The notes below the pieces were generated by a model that saw only the letters and a program-made list of their open reading frames with translations, did not search any database and had not been told where the DNA came from. A stretch of 35,173 bases of DNA, taken from positions 1-35,173 of the forward strand of contig JAFKFS010000038.1 in the NCBI GenBank assembly GCA_017308115.1, written 5' to 3'. Both the position numbers and the translations under genes were made by a program. Of the stretch, positions 13,266 through 23,352 are shown one piece after another; position 1 is the first letter of the stretch, and each line of letters opens with the position of its first letter. This DNA is from Bordetella sp. GTDB lineage: Bacteria; Pseudomonadota; Alphaproteobacteria; Caulobacterales; Caulobacteraceae.

Positions 13266-15332
13266 CCAGTCGAACAGGGCTTCCAGCAGGCGCACGGCCT
13301 GGCCGCGCGCGCTGACCAGGTCGGGATCGCGGCCCAACAGCAGGCGGGCGTCGTCCGCCGCTGCCAGCAGCAGCGAGCGGTGCCGGATCGGATCGGCGAA
13401 GCGATAGGCCGGGAAGCCGCTCTGCTTCAGGCCCAGCGGGTCGCCGCCGCCGCGCAGGCGGAAGTCCTCCTCGGCGATGGCGAAGCCGTCCTCGGTGCGG
13501 CGCAGGGTCTCCAGCCGCTCCTTCGCCGTCTCGCCCAGGGCGCCGTCCTCGCCGCCGTACAGCAGGATGCAGGAACTGGCCTTGGCGCCGCGTCCCACCC
13601 GCCCGCGCAGTTGGTGAAGCTGGGCCAGGCCGAAGCGGTCGGCGTGCTCGATCACCATGATGGAGGCGTTGGGCACGTCGACGCCGACCTCGACCACGGT
13701 CGTGGCGACCAGAACGGGCAGGCGGCCGTCCGCGAACGCCGCCATGACCGCCTCGCGCTCGGCGCCCGGCATCTGGCCGTGGGCCAGGCCGACCTCGGTC
13801 CCCAGCAGCTTGCGCAGGTCTTCGGCCCGATCCTCGGCGGCGGCCAGGTCGATGGCTTCCGACTCGGCCACCAGGGGGCAGATCCAATAGGCCTGGGCGC
13901 CCGCCTCGACGGCTGCCTTCAGCCGTTTGGCCACCTCGCCGATGCGCGCCAGCGGCAGGACGGCCGTGGTGACGGGAGTGCGGCCCGGCGGCTTCTCCAT
14001 CAGGCGGCTGACTTCCAGTTCGCCGTACTGGGTCAGTTCCAGCGTCCGGGGGATGGGCGTCGCCGACATGGTCAGCAGGTGGACGCCGCCCAGAGCGGGA
14101 TCGCCCTTGGCCTGCAGCCGCTGGCGTTCGCGCACCCCGAAGCGGTGCTGCTCGTCGATGACGGCCAGGGAGAGCCGGTGGAACTGCACCGCGTCCTGGA
14201 ACAGGGCGTGAGTGCCGATGGCGACCTGAGCCTCGCCGGAGGCGAGCGCGGCCAGCTTGACGCGCCGTTCGGCCGCTGTGTCGCGCCCGGTCAGCAGCAG
14301 GCTGGACACGCCCGCCTGATCCAGCAGGGGCGACAGCTTGTCATGGTGCTGGCGCGCCAGAATCTCGGTCGGCGCCATCAGGGCGGCCTGGAAGCCGCTG
14401 GAGGCCGCATCAGCCAGGGCCAGGGCCGCGACCGCCGTCTTGCCGGAGCCCACGTCGCCTTGCAGCAGCCGTCCCATCTGCTCGCCGGCGTTCAGATCGG
14501 CGCGGATTTCGGCCACGGCCTGTTGCTGCGCCCCGGTCAGGGCGAAGGGCAGGGCGGCCAGCAGGCGGGCGGACGCCTCGCCGGGCGCGATGTGGGCGGC
14601 GGGCGTGACGTGGCGGGCGCGGCGGCGGCGGGCGAGGGCCAGTTGGTGGGCGAACAGTTCGTCATAGGCCAGCCGTTGGCGCGCCGGGGCGTCCGGCGTC
14701 AGATCCGCCTCGTTCGCCGGGGCGTGCAGGGTCTCCAGCGCCGCGCGCCAGCCGACCCAGCGCCGCGCCGCCAGCCAGTTCGGCTCCTGCCATTCCGGCA
14801 ACTCGGGCGCGAGGGCCAGAGCCCACTGCGCCAGCTTGCGGATCTGGCGCGAGGTCAGGCCCTGCGTCGCCGGATAGACGGGTTCGGATAGTGGAATCTC
14901 ATCCGCCTTTTCGACCGGCAGGATGTAGTCGGGGTGGGCGATCTGCACTTCGCTGTTGAAGCGCTCGACCTTGCCCGTCACCAGCCGCCGCGACCCGCGC
15001 GGCGCCAGGCTCTCGATATGGCGGGGCGATCCGGCGAACCAGATCAGATGGATGAAGCCGGTCTCGTCGATGGCCCGCACCTTGATCGGCGCGCCCGGCT
15101 TGTGCGGCGGGATCAGGCGGTCGATCGTCACCTCGAAGACGCCGATCTCGCCGTCGACCGCCTCCATCGCCGTCGTGCGGCGACGCTGGATCACGCCGCT
15201 GGGCGACAGGAACAGCACGTCGCGCACCAACGGGCCCGCCACCTTCTGCACCAGGGGCGCGCTGCGGGGGCCCACGCCTTTCAGCGTGGTGACGTCCGCG
15301 AACAGCGGAAAGAGAATCTCGGGCCTCATCAT
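13239..15332 (-). CDS. recG: ATP-dependent DNA helicase RecG
   Basis: The 697-residue protein is full length for RecG. An N-terminal wedge/OB region (about 60-155, with TGKVERF) binds branched DNA. The superfamily 2 helicase core carries Walker A GDVGSGKT near residue 292 and the DExH-type box VIDEQHRFG near 390. [19 protein letters not shown] and QLRGRVGRG motifs follow, and the RecG-specific C-terminal region ends with FRLRGGGDPLG and LLEALFDW segments. RecG reverses stalled forks and moves Holliday junctions. Two ATGs stand at the start (15330-15332 and 15327-15329); either is possible. It is divergent from sdhE with 84 bases between them, which should hold both promoters. Confidence 0.97.
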   Translation of the reverse strand: MMRPEILFPLFADVTTLKGVGPRSAPLVQKVAGPLVRDVLFLSPSGVIQRRRTTAMEAVDGEIGVFEVTIDRLIPPHKPGAPIKVRAIDETGFIHLIWFAGSPRHIESLAPRGSRRLVTGKVERFNSEVQIAHPDYILPVEKADEIPLSEPVYPATQGLTSRQIRKLAQWALALAPELPEWQEPNWLAARRWVGWRAALETLHAPANEADLTPDAPARQRLAYDELFAHQLALARRRRARHVTPAAHIAPGEASARLLAALPFALTGAQQQAVAEIRADLNAGEQMGRLLQGDVGSGKTAVAALALADAASSGFQAALMAPTEILARQHHDKLSPLLDQAGVSSLLLTGRDTAAERRVKLAALASGEAQVAIGTHALFQDAVQFHRLSLAVIDEQHRFGVRERQRLQAKGDPALGGVHLLTMSATPIPRTLELTQYGELEVSRLMEKPPGRTPVTTAVLPLARIGEVAKRLKAAVEAGAQAYWICPLVAESEAIDLAAAEDRAEDLRKLLGTEVGLAHGQMPGAEREAVMAAFADGRLPVLVATTVVEVGVDVPNASIMVIEHADRFGLAQLHQLRGRVGRGAKASSCILLYGGEDGALGETAKERLETLRRTEDGFAIAEEDFRLRGGGDPLGLKQSGFPAYRFADPIRHRSLLLAAADDARLLLGRDPDLVSARGQAVRLLEALFDWKNERPSAD

Positions 15333-15416
15333 TGGACAGCATAGCTGGCGAAGCGGCGTCTGGAACGCTATCTGATCCGCCTCTTACCGAAGTGAACGGA
15401 CAGGCAAGGAAACAGC

Positions 15417-15746
15417 GTGGCCGATATCGACGCACGTCACGAGGACGCCCAGAACCCTGACGACCGCAAGACGCGCCTGGGCCGCATCGTCTTTCGCGCC
15501 TGGCGCCGGGGATTCCGCGAGGCGGACATGGTGCTGGGCCCGTTCGCCGATCAGGTCGCGCCGACCCTGAACGATGATGAACTGACCGAGTTCGAGCGGT
15601 TGCTGGATGAAGAGGACCAATACCTCTACGCCTGGATCATCGAACGCGAACCGACCCCGCCCGAGTTCGAAGGACCCATGCTGGCCCGCATCCGCGCCTT
15701 CATGCGCGCGCACGTCGCCGCCGAAGTGGCCAAGGGCATCGGCTGA
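15417..15746 (+). CDS. sdhE: FAD assembly factor SdhE (succinate dehydrogenase assembly factor 2 family)
   Basis: The 109-residue protein has the SdhE/YgfY/SDH5 core RAWRRGFREADMVLGPFAD, with the RGxxE motif needed to promote covalent FAD attachment to succinate dehydrogenase, followed by the acidic LDEEDQYLYAWI helix. The first 22 residues are a charged extension. The start is GTG at 15417 with AAGGA upstream. Its stop overlaps the mfd start by one base (TGATG), so translation of mfd is probably coupled to it. The sdhE-mfd pairing next to recG is an arrangement I recall from many alphaproteobacteria. Confidence 0.92.
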   Translation: MADIDARHEDAQNPDDRKTRLGRIVFRAWRRGFREADMVLGPFADQVAPTLNDDELTEFERLLDEEDQYLYAWIIEREPTPPEFEGPMLARIRAFMRAHVAAEVAKGIG

Positions 15747-18700
15747 TGGACGGAGCGCTGGCGCGGACTGACATGGAACTGGGCGGCGCGCCGGAGGGGC
15801 TGGACGCCCTGATCGTCGCCGATCGCCTCAAGGCGCAGGGCGGTCTCGCCCTGTTCGTGGCGCGCGACTATCAGCGCTCCGGAAATTTCATCCAGGCGTT
15901 CCGCTTCTTCGCCAAGGATGTTGAAGTTCTTGAATATCCCTCGTGGGATTGCCTGCCCTATGACCGACTGAGCCCGACGGCCTCGGTCGCGGCCCAGCGC
16001 ATGGCGACCCTGACGCGGCTGGCGACGCGCGATCCGGCGGACAGGACGCCCCTGCTGGTGGTCGCCACCGTCGCGGCCGCCGCCCAGCGCACGCCGCCGC
16101 GCAGCGCCGTAACCGGGGCCGGGTTCGCCGCCAGGGTCGGCGCCGATCTCGATACGGCGGCTCTGGAACGCTACGTCGCGGCCAATGGCTATGTGCGCGC
16201 TTCCACCGTGTCGGAGCGCGGCGAATACGCCATTCGCGGCGGGGTGATCGATGTCTTCCCGCCGGGATTCGAGGAGCCGGTGCGCCTCGACATGTTCGGG
16301 GCCGAGCTGGAATCGATCCGCGCCTTCGACCCCGAGACCCAGCGCTCGACGCGCCAGTTGAAGGCTGTCTCTCTATCGCCCGTGTCCGAAGTGCTGATGG
16401 ATGCAGATTCGATCTCGCGCTTCCGCAGCGGGTATCTGAACCTGTTCGGCGCGCCGGGCGATGAGCCGATGTACGCCGCCGTCAGCGAGGGCGCGCGCCG
16501 TCAGGGCGTCGAGCACTGGCTGCCGCTGTTCTACGACCGTCTCGATACGCTGTTCGACTATCTGCCCGACGCCGCGCCGGTCTTCCTCGACAGTCAGGCG
16601 GAGCAGGCGCGCGGAGAGCGATGGAACCTGACCGTCGACGCCTATGAGGCGCGCAAGGAGGCGGCGCGCGGCAAGGGCGGGGCGGCCTATCGCGCCCTGG
16701 CGCCCGAGCGGCTCTATCTGGACGAAGGCGACTGGAACGGCGCGCTGGCGGGACGCGCCGTGCGCCGGCTGTCGCCGCTGTCGGCGGGATCGGGCGAGGA
16801 TGCGGGCGGCCGGCTGGGCCGCAGCTTCGCCGCCGAGCGGTCGCAGGACAGCGTCAACCTGTTCGCCGCCGTGGCCCAGCACGCCGAGGCGCTGAAGGGG
16901 CAGGGCAAGCGCGTCCTGTTCGCCTCCTGGTCCGAGGGCTCGGCGGAACGTCTGGCCGCCATGCTGGGCGATCATGGCCTGACGCACGTCGTGGCGGTGC
17001 GCGACTGGGACGATGTGCAGGGCGCGCCGGAGGGCGTCTATCTGCGCGCGGTGCTGCCGGTCGAACACGGCTTCGCCACCGACGACCTGGCCGTCATCTC
17101 CGAGACCGACATCCTGGGGGACCGCCTGGCGCGGCCCAGGCGCAAGCGGCGGGCGTCCAACTTCCTGGCGGAGGCCTCGGCCCTGACGGCGGGCGATCTG
17201 GTCGTCCACCTGGATCACGGCATCGGCCGCTATGAAGGCCTGCGCACCCTGGAGATTCAGGAGGCGCCGCACGACTGTCTCGAACTCCTCTACGCCGGTG
17301 AGAGCAAGCTCTACCTGCCGGTTGAAAACATTGATCTTCTTACCCGCTACGGCACGGACGCCGAAGGGGTTCAGCTGGACCGTCTGGGCGGTGCGGGCTG
17401 GCAGGCGCGCAAGGCCAAGGCCAAGGAGCGTCTGCGTGCCATGGCCGAGGGGCTGATCGCCCTGGCCGCCAAGCGGGCGCTGCGCGTATCCGACGCCATC
17501 ACGCCGCCCGCGGGCCTGTTCGACGAGTTCTGCGCCCGCTTCCCCTATGAGGAGACGGACGATCAGTTGAACGCCATCGGCGACGTGCTGGAGGACCTGG
17601 GCAAGGGCACGCCGATGGATCGCCTGATCTGCGGCGACGTCGGCTTCGGCAAGACGGAGGTCGCCCTGCGCGCCGCCTTCGTCGTGGCCATGAGCGGCCA
17701 GCAGGTGGCTGTCGTCTGCCCGACGACCCTGCTGGCGCGCCAGCACTTCAAGACCTTCTCCGAGCGCTTCGCCGGCTGGCCGATCAAGGTGCGCCACCTG
17801 TCGCGCATGGTGACGGCCAAGGACGCCAATGAGACCCGCGCGGGTCTGAAGGACGGCGGCTTCGAGATCGTCGTCGGAACCCACGCCGTTCTGGCCGATC
17901 AGGTCGGATTCAAGGACTTGGGGCTGGTTATTGTCGACGAGGAGCAACATTTCGGCGTCAAGCACAAGGAGAAGCTGAAGTCCCTGCGGGCCGATGTTCA
18001 CCTGCTGACCCTGACGGCCACGCCGATCCCGCGCACCCTGCAGATGGCGCTGTCGGGCATCCGCGAGATGTCGATCATCGCCACCCCGCCGGTCGATCGT
18101 CTGGCGGTGCGGACCTATGTCACGCCGTGGGACCCGGTGCTGGTGCGCGAGGCATTGCTGCGCGAGAAATATCGCGGCGGTCAGGCCTATTATGTCGCGC
18201 CGCGCCTGAAGGACCTGCCGGACATCGAGCGGTTCCTGCGCGAACAGGTCCCGGAGGTGAAGTTCGTCGTCGGCCACGGCCAGATGAGCCCGACCCGGCT
18301 GGAAGCGGTCATGAGCGCCTTCTACGACGGCGAATATGACGTGCTTGTCTCGACCACCATCGTCGAGAGCGGCATCGACATTCCGACGGCCAACACCCTG
18401 GTCGTGCATCGCGCCGACATGTTCGGCCTGGCCCAACTTCACCAGATCAGGGGCCGCATCGGCCGGTCCAAGGCGCGGGCCTTCGCCTATCTGACGACCG
18501 ATCCAGCCAGGCCGTTGAGCCTGTCGGCCGAGCGGCGTCTGCAGGTGCTGCAGTCGCTGGACAATCTGGGCGCCGGTTTCCAACTGGCTAGCCACGATCT
18601 GGACCAGCGCGGCGGCGGCAATCTGCTGGGCGACGAACAGTCGGGCCACATCCGCGAGGTCGGGGTCGAACTGTATCAGCAGATGCTGGAGGACGCCGTC

Positions 18701-19195
18701 GCCGAACTGCGCGAACAGGGCGAGGCGGCGCCGGATCGCGGCTGGTCGCCCTCGATCAACGTCGGCGCGGCCGTATTGATTCCAGAGGATTACGTGCCGG
18801 ACCTGAATGTCCGCCTGAGCCTGTACCGCCGGCTGTCGGACGCCGAGAAGATGGAGGATCGTGAAGCCATGGCGGCCGAGCTGATCGACCGCTTCGGCCC
18901 CCTGCCGGACGAGGCGCAGCAGCTTCTGCGCATCGTCGGCATCAAGGCCAACTGCCGCACGGCCATGATCGAGAAGATCGACATCGGGCCCAAGGGCGCG
19001 GTGCTGACCCTGCGCAACAACACCTTCCCCAATCCGATGGGCCTGGTCGGCCTGATCCAGAAGAATCACGCCTTCTGGAAGATCCGGCCGGATCAGAAGA
19101 TCGTGGTGAAGGGCGACTGGCCTACGCCCGACGACCGCCTGAAAGTCGCCGAGCGCATCACCGCCGACCTGGCGCGGGTGGCGGGCGCGGCCTAG
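15746..19195 (+). CDS. mfd: Transcription-repair coupling factor Mfd
   Basis: The 1149-residue protein is full length. The N-terminal third is the UvrB-like module ([25 protein letters not shown]). The RNA-polymerase-interacting domain starts with [17 protein letters not shown] near residue 482. The RecG-like translocase has Walker [10 protein letters not shown] near 628, DEEQHFG near 730, TATPIPRTL and [14 protein letters not shown] near 903, and a C-terminal regulatory domain completes the protein. Mfd pushes stalled RNA polymerase off lesions and recruits UvrA. It starts one base inside the sdhE stop. Its TAG stop shares the sequence CTAG with the stop of the convergent membrane gene, inside a hairpin. 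Confidence 0.98.
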   Translation: MDGALARTDMELGGAPEGLDALIVADRLKAQGGLALFVARDYQRSGNFIQAFRFFAKDVEVLEYPSWDCLPYDRLSPTASVAAQRMATLTRLATRDPADRTPLLVVATVAAAAQRTPPRSAVTGAGFAARVGADLDTAALERYVAANGYVRASTVSERGEYAIRGGVIDVFPPGFEEPVRLDMFGAELESIRAFDPETQRSTRQLKAVSLSPVSEVLMDADSISRFRSGYLNLFGAPGDEPMYAAVSEGARRQGVEHWLPLFYDRLDTLFDYLPDAAPVFLDSQAEQARGERWNLTVDAYEARKEAARGKGGAAYRALAPERLYLDEGDWNGALAGRAVRRLSPLSAGSGEDAGGRLGRSFAAERSQDSVNLFAAVAQHAEALKGQGKRVLFASWSEGSAERLAAMLGDHGLTHVVAVRDWDDVQGAPEGVYLRAVLPVEHGFATDDLAVISETDILGDRLARPRRKRRASNFLAEASALTAGDLVVHLDHGIGRYEGLRTLEIQEAPHDCLELLYAGESKLYLPVENIDLLTRYGTDAEGVQLDRLGGAGWQARKAKAKERLRAMAEGLIALAAKRALRVSDAITPPAGLFDEFCARFPYEETDDQLNAIGDVLEDLGKGTPMDRLICGDVGFGKTEVALRAAFVVAMSGQQVAVVCPTTLLARQHFKTFSERFAGWPIKVRHLSRMVTAKDANETRAGLKDGGFEIVVGTHAVLADQVGFKDLGLVIVDEEQHFGVKHKEKLKSLRADVHLLTLTATPIPRTLQMALSGIREMSIIATPPVDRLAVRTYVTPWDPVLVREALLREKYRGGQAYYVAPRLKDLPDIERFLREQVPEVKFVVGHGQMSPTRLEAVMSAFYDGEYDVLVSTTIVESGIDIPTANTLVVHRADMFGLAQLHQIRGRIGRSKARAFAYLTTDPARPLSLSAERRLQVLQSLDNLGAGFQLASHDLDQRGGGNLLGDEQSGHIREVGVELYQQMLEDAVAELREQGEAAPDRGWSPSINVGAAVLIPEDYVPDLNVRLSLYRRLSDAEKMEDREAMAAELIDRFGPLPDEAQQLLRIVGIKANCRTAMIEKIDIGPKGAVLTLRNNTFPNPMGLVGLIQKNHAFWKIRPDQKIVVKGDWPTPDDRLKVAERITADLARVAGAA

Positions 19196-19207
19196 CGGGG
19201 CCGCGCC
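19184..19207. terminator. Hairpin across the convergent mfd stop codons
   Basis: GGCGCGGCC (19184-19192) and GGCCGCGCC (19199-19207) form a perfect 9-bp stem with a six-base loop. Both genes' stop codons overlap as CTAG (19192-19195) at the loop. No T-tract is present. It resembles the hairpin at 618-638 in position relative to the stops. Confidence 0.5.
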
Positions 19208-21468
19208 TTCATGCTGCGCATCAGGGCGCCGAACAGGTTGACGTAGTCGTCAGTCCAGGGCCGCACCTCGGTCGGGGCCAGCTTGCGCCAGCGGCCGTCG
19301 GCCTTGAAATCGGCCAAGCCTTCCTCGGTCGGGGAGATGGCCAGGGCTTCGGTCGAGGCCTCGGCCATCAGGGCGGCTTGGGGATGTTCGGCATAGACCT
19401 GATGCAACTCGGCGGCGCCCAGTTCGCGCGCGGCGGCGACGGCGGGTAGGGTGATGTCCAGGTTGCGGTTGGACAGGTGCAGCACCACCACGCCGGTAGG
19501 CTTGAGCAGCTTGAGATAGCCCTCGATCGCCTCACGGGTCAGCAGATGGGTCGGCACGGCGTCGGAGGAGAAGGCGTCGATGACCAGCAGGTCGTAGGAG
19601 CCCGGCGTCTCCTTGTTCAGGGTGAGCCGCGCGTCGCCCAGGACGGTGCGCACGGGGCCGTCGGCGCAGTCCGAGATGAAGGTGAACCACTTGGGATCGC
19701 GCGACAGCCGGTCGACCATAGGGTCGATTTCGAAGAAGCTCATCTGGTCCGAGGCGCGCTTATAGGCCGCCATGGCGCCCGACCCCTGGCCCACGACGCC
19801 GATCACGACGCCGGGACCGCGCGCCTGGATCAGCTCCGCCGCCTGACCCAGAGGCGTGGTCTGCGCATAGTACATGGTCGGGGCGCAGGCGAAGTCGGGG
19901 TGGCGCGCCTGGGCCCCGTGCAGGGTCGTGCCGTGCATCAGCACATGAATGTCGCCGCCCATCCGGGGATCGGGCGTGGCGGCCACGCGCATGACGCCGA
20001 AGAAGCTGCGTTCGGTCAGACTCCAGTCATAGCCGCGCCCGATGTAGTGAGCCGAGAGGGTCATTGCGGCGACGACGGCCGTGAACATCAACGCCCGGTC
20101 CCGGATCAGGAAGGCGCAAAGCGCGGCGATGCCCAGGATGATCTGAGCCGTCTCCGTCAGCCCGAAGTCGCTGAAGGCAGCCCTCAACGGCGGATCATAG
20201 CGCAGCATCTCGAAGAGCAGGGGCACGAAGGCGGCGATCATCAGCCCGGCTGACATCAAGCTGATTTCGCGCCGGGTCGGACGGTCGCCCAGCCAGGGCC
20301 GGGCCAGGCAGACCAGCACCATCACCAGCGGATACTCCAGCACCGTCTCGAAGACGACCGGCGCGATCAGGGCGGTGAAGGCTCCGCCCAGAACGCCCCC
20401 GATCGACATCAGCAGATAGAATTCGGTCAGGCGATCCGGGGCGGGACGGCGCGCGGCCATCTGCTGGTGGCACATCAGGGTCGTGAAGAAGAAGCCCAGC
20501 AGATGCAGGCCCAGCAGCGTAAGCCATTGGCTGGTCGTCATGCCGACCAGGGCGGCGATCATGACGGTGAAGGCCGCCTGGGCCACCAGGGTGACCGGCA
20601 GGGGAATCCAGGGCCGGGTCTGGAAGGCGATCACGAACGTCAGCAGATAGAGGGCCAGCGGCGCCACCCAGAGGAAGGGCGCGGAGGCTACGTCGGTCGA
20701 AAGGTGGGCGGTGACGCCCAGCATCAGGCTGGACGGCGCGGCGGCCAGAAGCACCAGCACCCCCTTGCGCCGCCAGGGGATGGGCGGGCTGCGCTCCTCG
20801 ACCGGACGGGCCCGCACGCCGCCGCCGGCGCGCGGCGTCAGCGTCATCAGGCCCATCAGAATGACGGCGAAGACGCCGTAGCCGAGCGTCCAGCCCCATC
20901 TCTGCACGGACAGGGAGGCGAGCGGCTCGATCAGGGCCGGATAGGCCAGAAGGGCCAGGAAACTGCCCAGGTTGGAGGCGGCGTAGAGGACATAGGGGTT
21001 GGCGCCGTCGGGCCGCCCCGCGCGAATCCGCGCGTACCAGGCCTGCAGCAGGGGCGCCGTGGCCGACAGGACCGCGAAGGGGGCGCCCACCGACAGCGCC
21101 AGCGCGCCGAGCAGCCAGCCGACGGGGGCGGACGGGTCCGGCTCGCCGAGCGCCTGGGTGATGCTGAGCGGGAGGAAAAGCGCCGCAGCCGCGAACAGGG
21201 CGAGATGAACCGCCGCCTGCGCTCGAACCGATGGAATGCGCTGGAGCAGGTGGGCGTAGAGGTAGCCTGCCAGAAGGGCCGCCTGGAAGAAGACCATGGC
21301 GGTGTTCCACACGGACGGCGACCCGCCCAGCAGAGGCAGGACCAGCTTGGCCGTCATCGGCTGAACGACGAACACCAGGCCGGCCGACGTGAAGACGGCG
21401 ACGGCGAAGGCCGCAGGTGTTATCGCATCGACCCTGCGATGCGCCGGCGTCAGAGTCTGTTCGGTCAT
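19192..21468 (-). CDS. Membrane-fused spermidine synthase-like protein
   Basis: The 758-residue protein has an N-terminal half of about 14 hydrophobic segments (residues 18-490). A C-terminal domain (about 510-750) has the class I methyltransferase-like fold of spermidine synthases: GQGSGAMAAY, FFEIDPMVDRL, VLGDARLTL and DLLVIDAFSSDAVPTHLLT. This matches the 'fused MFS/spermidine synthase' family of unknown substrate. Polyamine transfer cannot be assumed: the polyamine-binding residues of true SpeE are not obvious, and the family is often found alone. The start MTEQTLTP at 21466-21468 fits. It is divergent from pncC with 73 bases between them. The last codons overlap the convergent mfd. Confidence 0.85.
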   Translation of the reverse strand: MTEQTLTPAHRRVDAITPAAFAVAVFTSAGLVFVVQPMTAKLVLPLLGGSPSVWNTAMVFFQAALLAGYLYAHLLQRIPSVRAQAAVHLALFAAAALFLPLSITQALGEPDPSAPVGWLLGALALSVGAPFAVLSATAPLLQAWYARIRAGRPDGANPYVLYAASNLGSFLALLAYPALIEPLASLSVQRWGWTLGYGVFAVILMGLMTLTPRAGGGVRARPVEERSPPIPWRRKGVLVLLAAAPSSLMLGVTAHLSTDVASAPFLWVAPLALYLLTFVIAFQTRPWIPLPVTLVAQAAFTVMIAALVGMTTSQWLTLLGLHLLGFFFTTLMCHQQMAARRPAPDRLTEFYLLMSIGGVLGGAFTALIAPVVFETVLEYPLVMVLVCLARPWLGDRPTRREISLMSAGLMIAAFVPLLFEMLRYDPPLRAAFSDFGLTETAQIILGIAALCAFLIRDRALMFTAVVAAMTLSAHYIGRGYDWSLTERSFFGVMRVAATPDPRMGGDIHVLMHGTTLHGAQARHPDFACAPTMYYAQTTPLGQAAELIQARGPGVVIGVVGQGSGAMAAYKRASDQMSFFEIDPMVDRLSRDPKWFTFISDCADGPVRTVLGDARLTLNKETPGSYDLLVIDAFSSDAVPTHLLTREAIEGYLKLLKPTGVVVLHLSNRNLDITLPAVAAARELGAAELHQVYAEHPQAALMAEASTEALAISPTEEGLADFKADGRWRKLAPTEVRPWTDDYVNLFGALMRSMKARPR

Positions 21469-21541
21469 TCGCGGCTTTCGGCGTCGGGCGGCTGATTCCG
21501 TCCGGCGAGGCTATGACGACTCGAGCACGGAGCGAATTCCC

Positions 21542-22036
21542 ATGTTGCCGCAGGATATCGAGGCGACCGCTGAGACGGTGATCCGTCGGGCGACGAAGGC
21601 CGGCGTGATGATCGCCACGGCGGAAAGCTGCACGGGCGGTCTCGTGGCGGGAGCGCTGACGGCGATCGCGGGATCGTCGGCGGCGCTGGATCGCGGCTTC
21701 GTCACCTACAGCAATGAAGCCAAGGTCGAGATGCTGGGCGTGCCGCAGGACGTGCTGGAGCGCTTCGGCGCCGTGTCCGAGCCGACGGCGCGCGCGATGG
21801 CGGAAGGGGCGGCGGGGCGTTCGCGAGCGTCGATCAGCGTGTCGGTGACGGGCGTCGCCGGACCGGGCGGCGGCTCGCCGCAGAAGCCGGTGGGTCTGGT
21901 GCATTTCGCCGCCCACGGCCCGGACGGCCGCACGGCGCATGTGGAGAAGCGATTCGGCGACATCGGGCGCGAGGCGATCCGGCTGGAAAGCGTCCGCACC
22001 GCCCTGGACCTGCTGTTGAACGCCTTGCCGAAATGA
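21542..22036 (+). CDS. pncC: Nicotinamide-nucleotide amidohydrolase PncC (CinA C-terminal domain)
   Basis: The 164-residue protein is the free-standing CinA-C domain. It has the conserved ATAESCTGGLVAGALT loop near residues 26-41, FVTYSNEAKVEMLGV, and VTGVAGPGGGSPQKPVGLV. PncC converts nicotinamide mononucleotide to nicotinate mononucleotide and ammonia, recycling the NMN made by DNA ligase. The ATG at 21542 is preferred because upstream in-frame residues overlap the divergent membrane gene and lack similarity. The stop overlaps the tusA-like start by four bases (ATGA), suggesting translational coupling. Confidence 0.93.
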   Translation: MLPQDIEATAETVIRRATKAGVMIATAESCTGGLVAGALTAIAGSSAALDRGFVTYSNEAKVEMLGVPQDVLERFGAVSEPTARAMAEGAAGRSRASISVSVTGVAGPGGGSPQKPVGLVHFAAHGPDGRTAHVEKRFGDIGREAIRLESVRTALDLLLNALPK

Positions 22037-22278
22037 GCGCGGGCGCGATGACGGTCGATGCGCGCGGCCACAGATGTCCCGTGCCGAGCCTGCGTCTGCG
22101 CAGGGCGCTGGAGGGACAGGCGGCGGGCGCCCGGCTGACCCTGCTGGCCACGGATTCCATGGCGCGGATCGACGTGCCCTTCCTGATGCGGGAACTGGGC
22201 GGCCGCGTGGTTCAGATCGAAGAAGAGGACGGCGTCCTGAGCATCACTGTCGAGACTGGCGACGCTCGGACAGGTTGA
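22033..22278 (+). CDS. TusA-family sulfurtransferase-like protein
   Basis: The 81-residue protein has the TusA/SirA fold pattern: a short strand VDARGHRCPVPSLRLRRAL with the CPxP motif and its single cysteine (C15) at the expected place, then LLATDSMARIDVPFLMREL and a final strand pair. TusA-like proteins pass persulfide sulfur, for example to tRNA thiolation or molybdenum cofactor synthesis; which path applies here is unknown. It is translationally coupled to pncC. Its last 35 bases overlap the 3' end of the convergent YihY gene. Confidence 0.85.
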   Translation: MSAGAMTVDARGHRCPVPSLRLRRALEGQAAGARLTLLATDSMARIDVPFLMRELGGRVVQIEEEDGVLSITVETGDARTG

Positions 22279-23269
22279 CGACGGTGTCGGGCAGGGCGTC
22301 CGGTTCAGGCGGAAGGGCGCGCGCTTCCCACTCGATCTCCAGCTCCGTGGCGAAGGCCCCGCCGTAGAAGACGGCGTTGATGTTCCACGACAGCCAGATC
22401 AGCAGCACTACCACGGCGCCCACCGAGCCGTAGGTGGCGCCCAGATGGACGATCTGCTCGACATAGATGGTGCAGAGCCAGGAGAAGAAGCTGGACATGA
22501 CGGTGGCGACCAGGCCGCCGATGATCGCCGCCTTCCAGGCCACCCGCTTGGCGTGCGCCATGGCGTAGCGATAGAGCATGGTCAGCCCGAGCCACAGGCC
22601 GAACGCCGGCCATACGCCGTCCAGGGGCAGGGTCAGCCAGCCGCCCGGCTGGTCGGCATAGGCGTGCTCCATCAGGCGCGAGGTCACCACGGCGCCCGAG
22701 ACGAAGGTGAACAGCACGAAGGCCGCCAGGGCGACGAGGAAGGCCAGCATGTTGAACTTGAAGAAGCCGAGCGGGTTGGTCTCGTCATGAATCAGGTTCA
22801 GTCCGGCCAACAAGGCCTTGAATCCTCGGTGCGCCGCATAGGCGCCGATCACCAGGGCGACGGCGCTCTGGGCCGAGACGGTGCGCGCCGAGGCGTTCGC
22901 AAGCCGGTCGATCTCGTTCAGGAACAGCGTACGCGCGGCCGACGGGATGACGTCCGCCAGGGCGGCGGCCTGCGCGCTGACCTGACCGATGCTCAGCACC
23001 GCCTTGTAGAAGCCGATCAGGATGGCGATGGCCGGGAAGAGGGCCAGCAGGGCGAAGAAGGACACGCCGCCCGTATAGAGCATGACGTCGCGCCCCCAGC
23101 TTCGGCTGAAGGCCCGGGTCATCAGCCGCAGCCAGAGCCGGGGTTGGGCCGTGATCGGCGTGGAAGAGGTCAATCCGCACTCTCGATCGTCAAGGAAGGG
23201 GCGGAATAACCCCATTTGCGTCGAGCTGAGAAGTCCCAATGTCGTCATCGGACGGTCAGCCTTGGCCAT
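22244..23269 (-). CDS. YihY/BrkB family inner-membrane protein
   Basis: The protein (341 residues from this start) has the BrkB/YihY layout: an amphipathic N-terminal helix, then GGVSFFALLALFPAIAILIGFYK and about six hydrophobic segments, with GAYAAHRGFKALLAGLN and YGSVGAVVVLLIWLSWNINAVFYGG near the end. The family was once called ribonuclease BN, which is wrong; a transport or envelope role is suspected. Start choice is uncertain. The ATG at 23269 has GAGG six bases upstream; ATGs at 23248 and 23215 are alternatives; one at 23368 would run into popA. The 3' end overlaps the tusA-like gene by 35 bases. Confidence 0.87.
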   Translation of the reverse strand: MAKADRPMTTLGLLSSTQMGLFRPFLDDRECGLTSSTPITAQPRLWLRLMTRAFSRSWGRDVMLYTGGVSFFALLALFPAIAILIGFYKAVLSIGQVSAQAAALADVIPSAARTLFLNEIDRLANASARTVSAQSAVALVIGAYAAHRGFKALLAGLNLIHDETNPLGFFKFNMLAFLVALAAFVLFTFVSGAVVTSRLMEHAYADQPGGWLTLPLDGVWPAFGLWLGLTMLYRYAMAHAKRVAWKAAIIGGLVATVMSSFFSWLCTIYVEQIVHLGATYGSVGAVVVLLIWLSWNINAVFYGGAFATELEIEWEARALPPEPDALPDTVVNLSERRQSRQ

Positions 23270-23352
23270 TGCGGGCCTCGCGTCAGCGACGGTATCATGG
23301 CGGCGTCCGAGGCGGCCGCGGGGGCGATCCGATCGGGTCAAGGAGACAGTGT

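Noticed and set aside
13380..14891. 503-codon open frame opposite recG
   Set aside because: Shadow frame; no recognisable domain and recG motifs are unambiguous.
16373..19069. 898-codon open frame opposite mfd
   Set aside because: High GC opens long antisense frames; composition is rich in H, Q, R and G with no family pattern, and mfd is certain.
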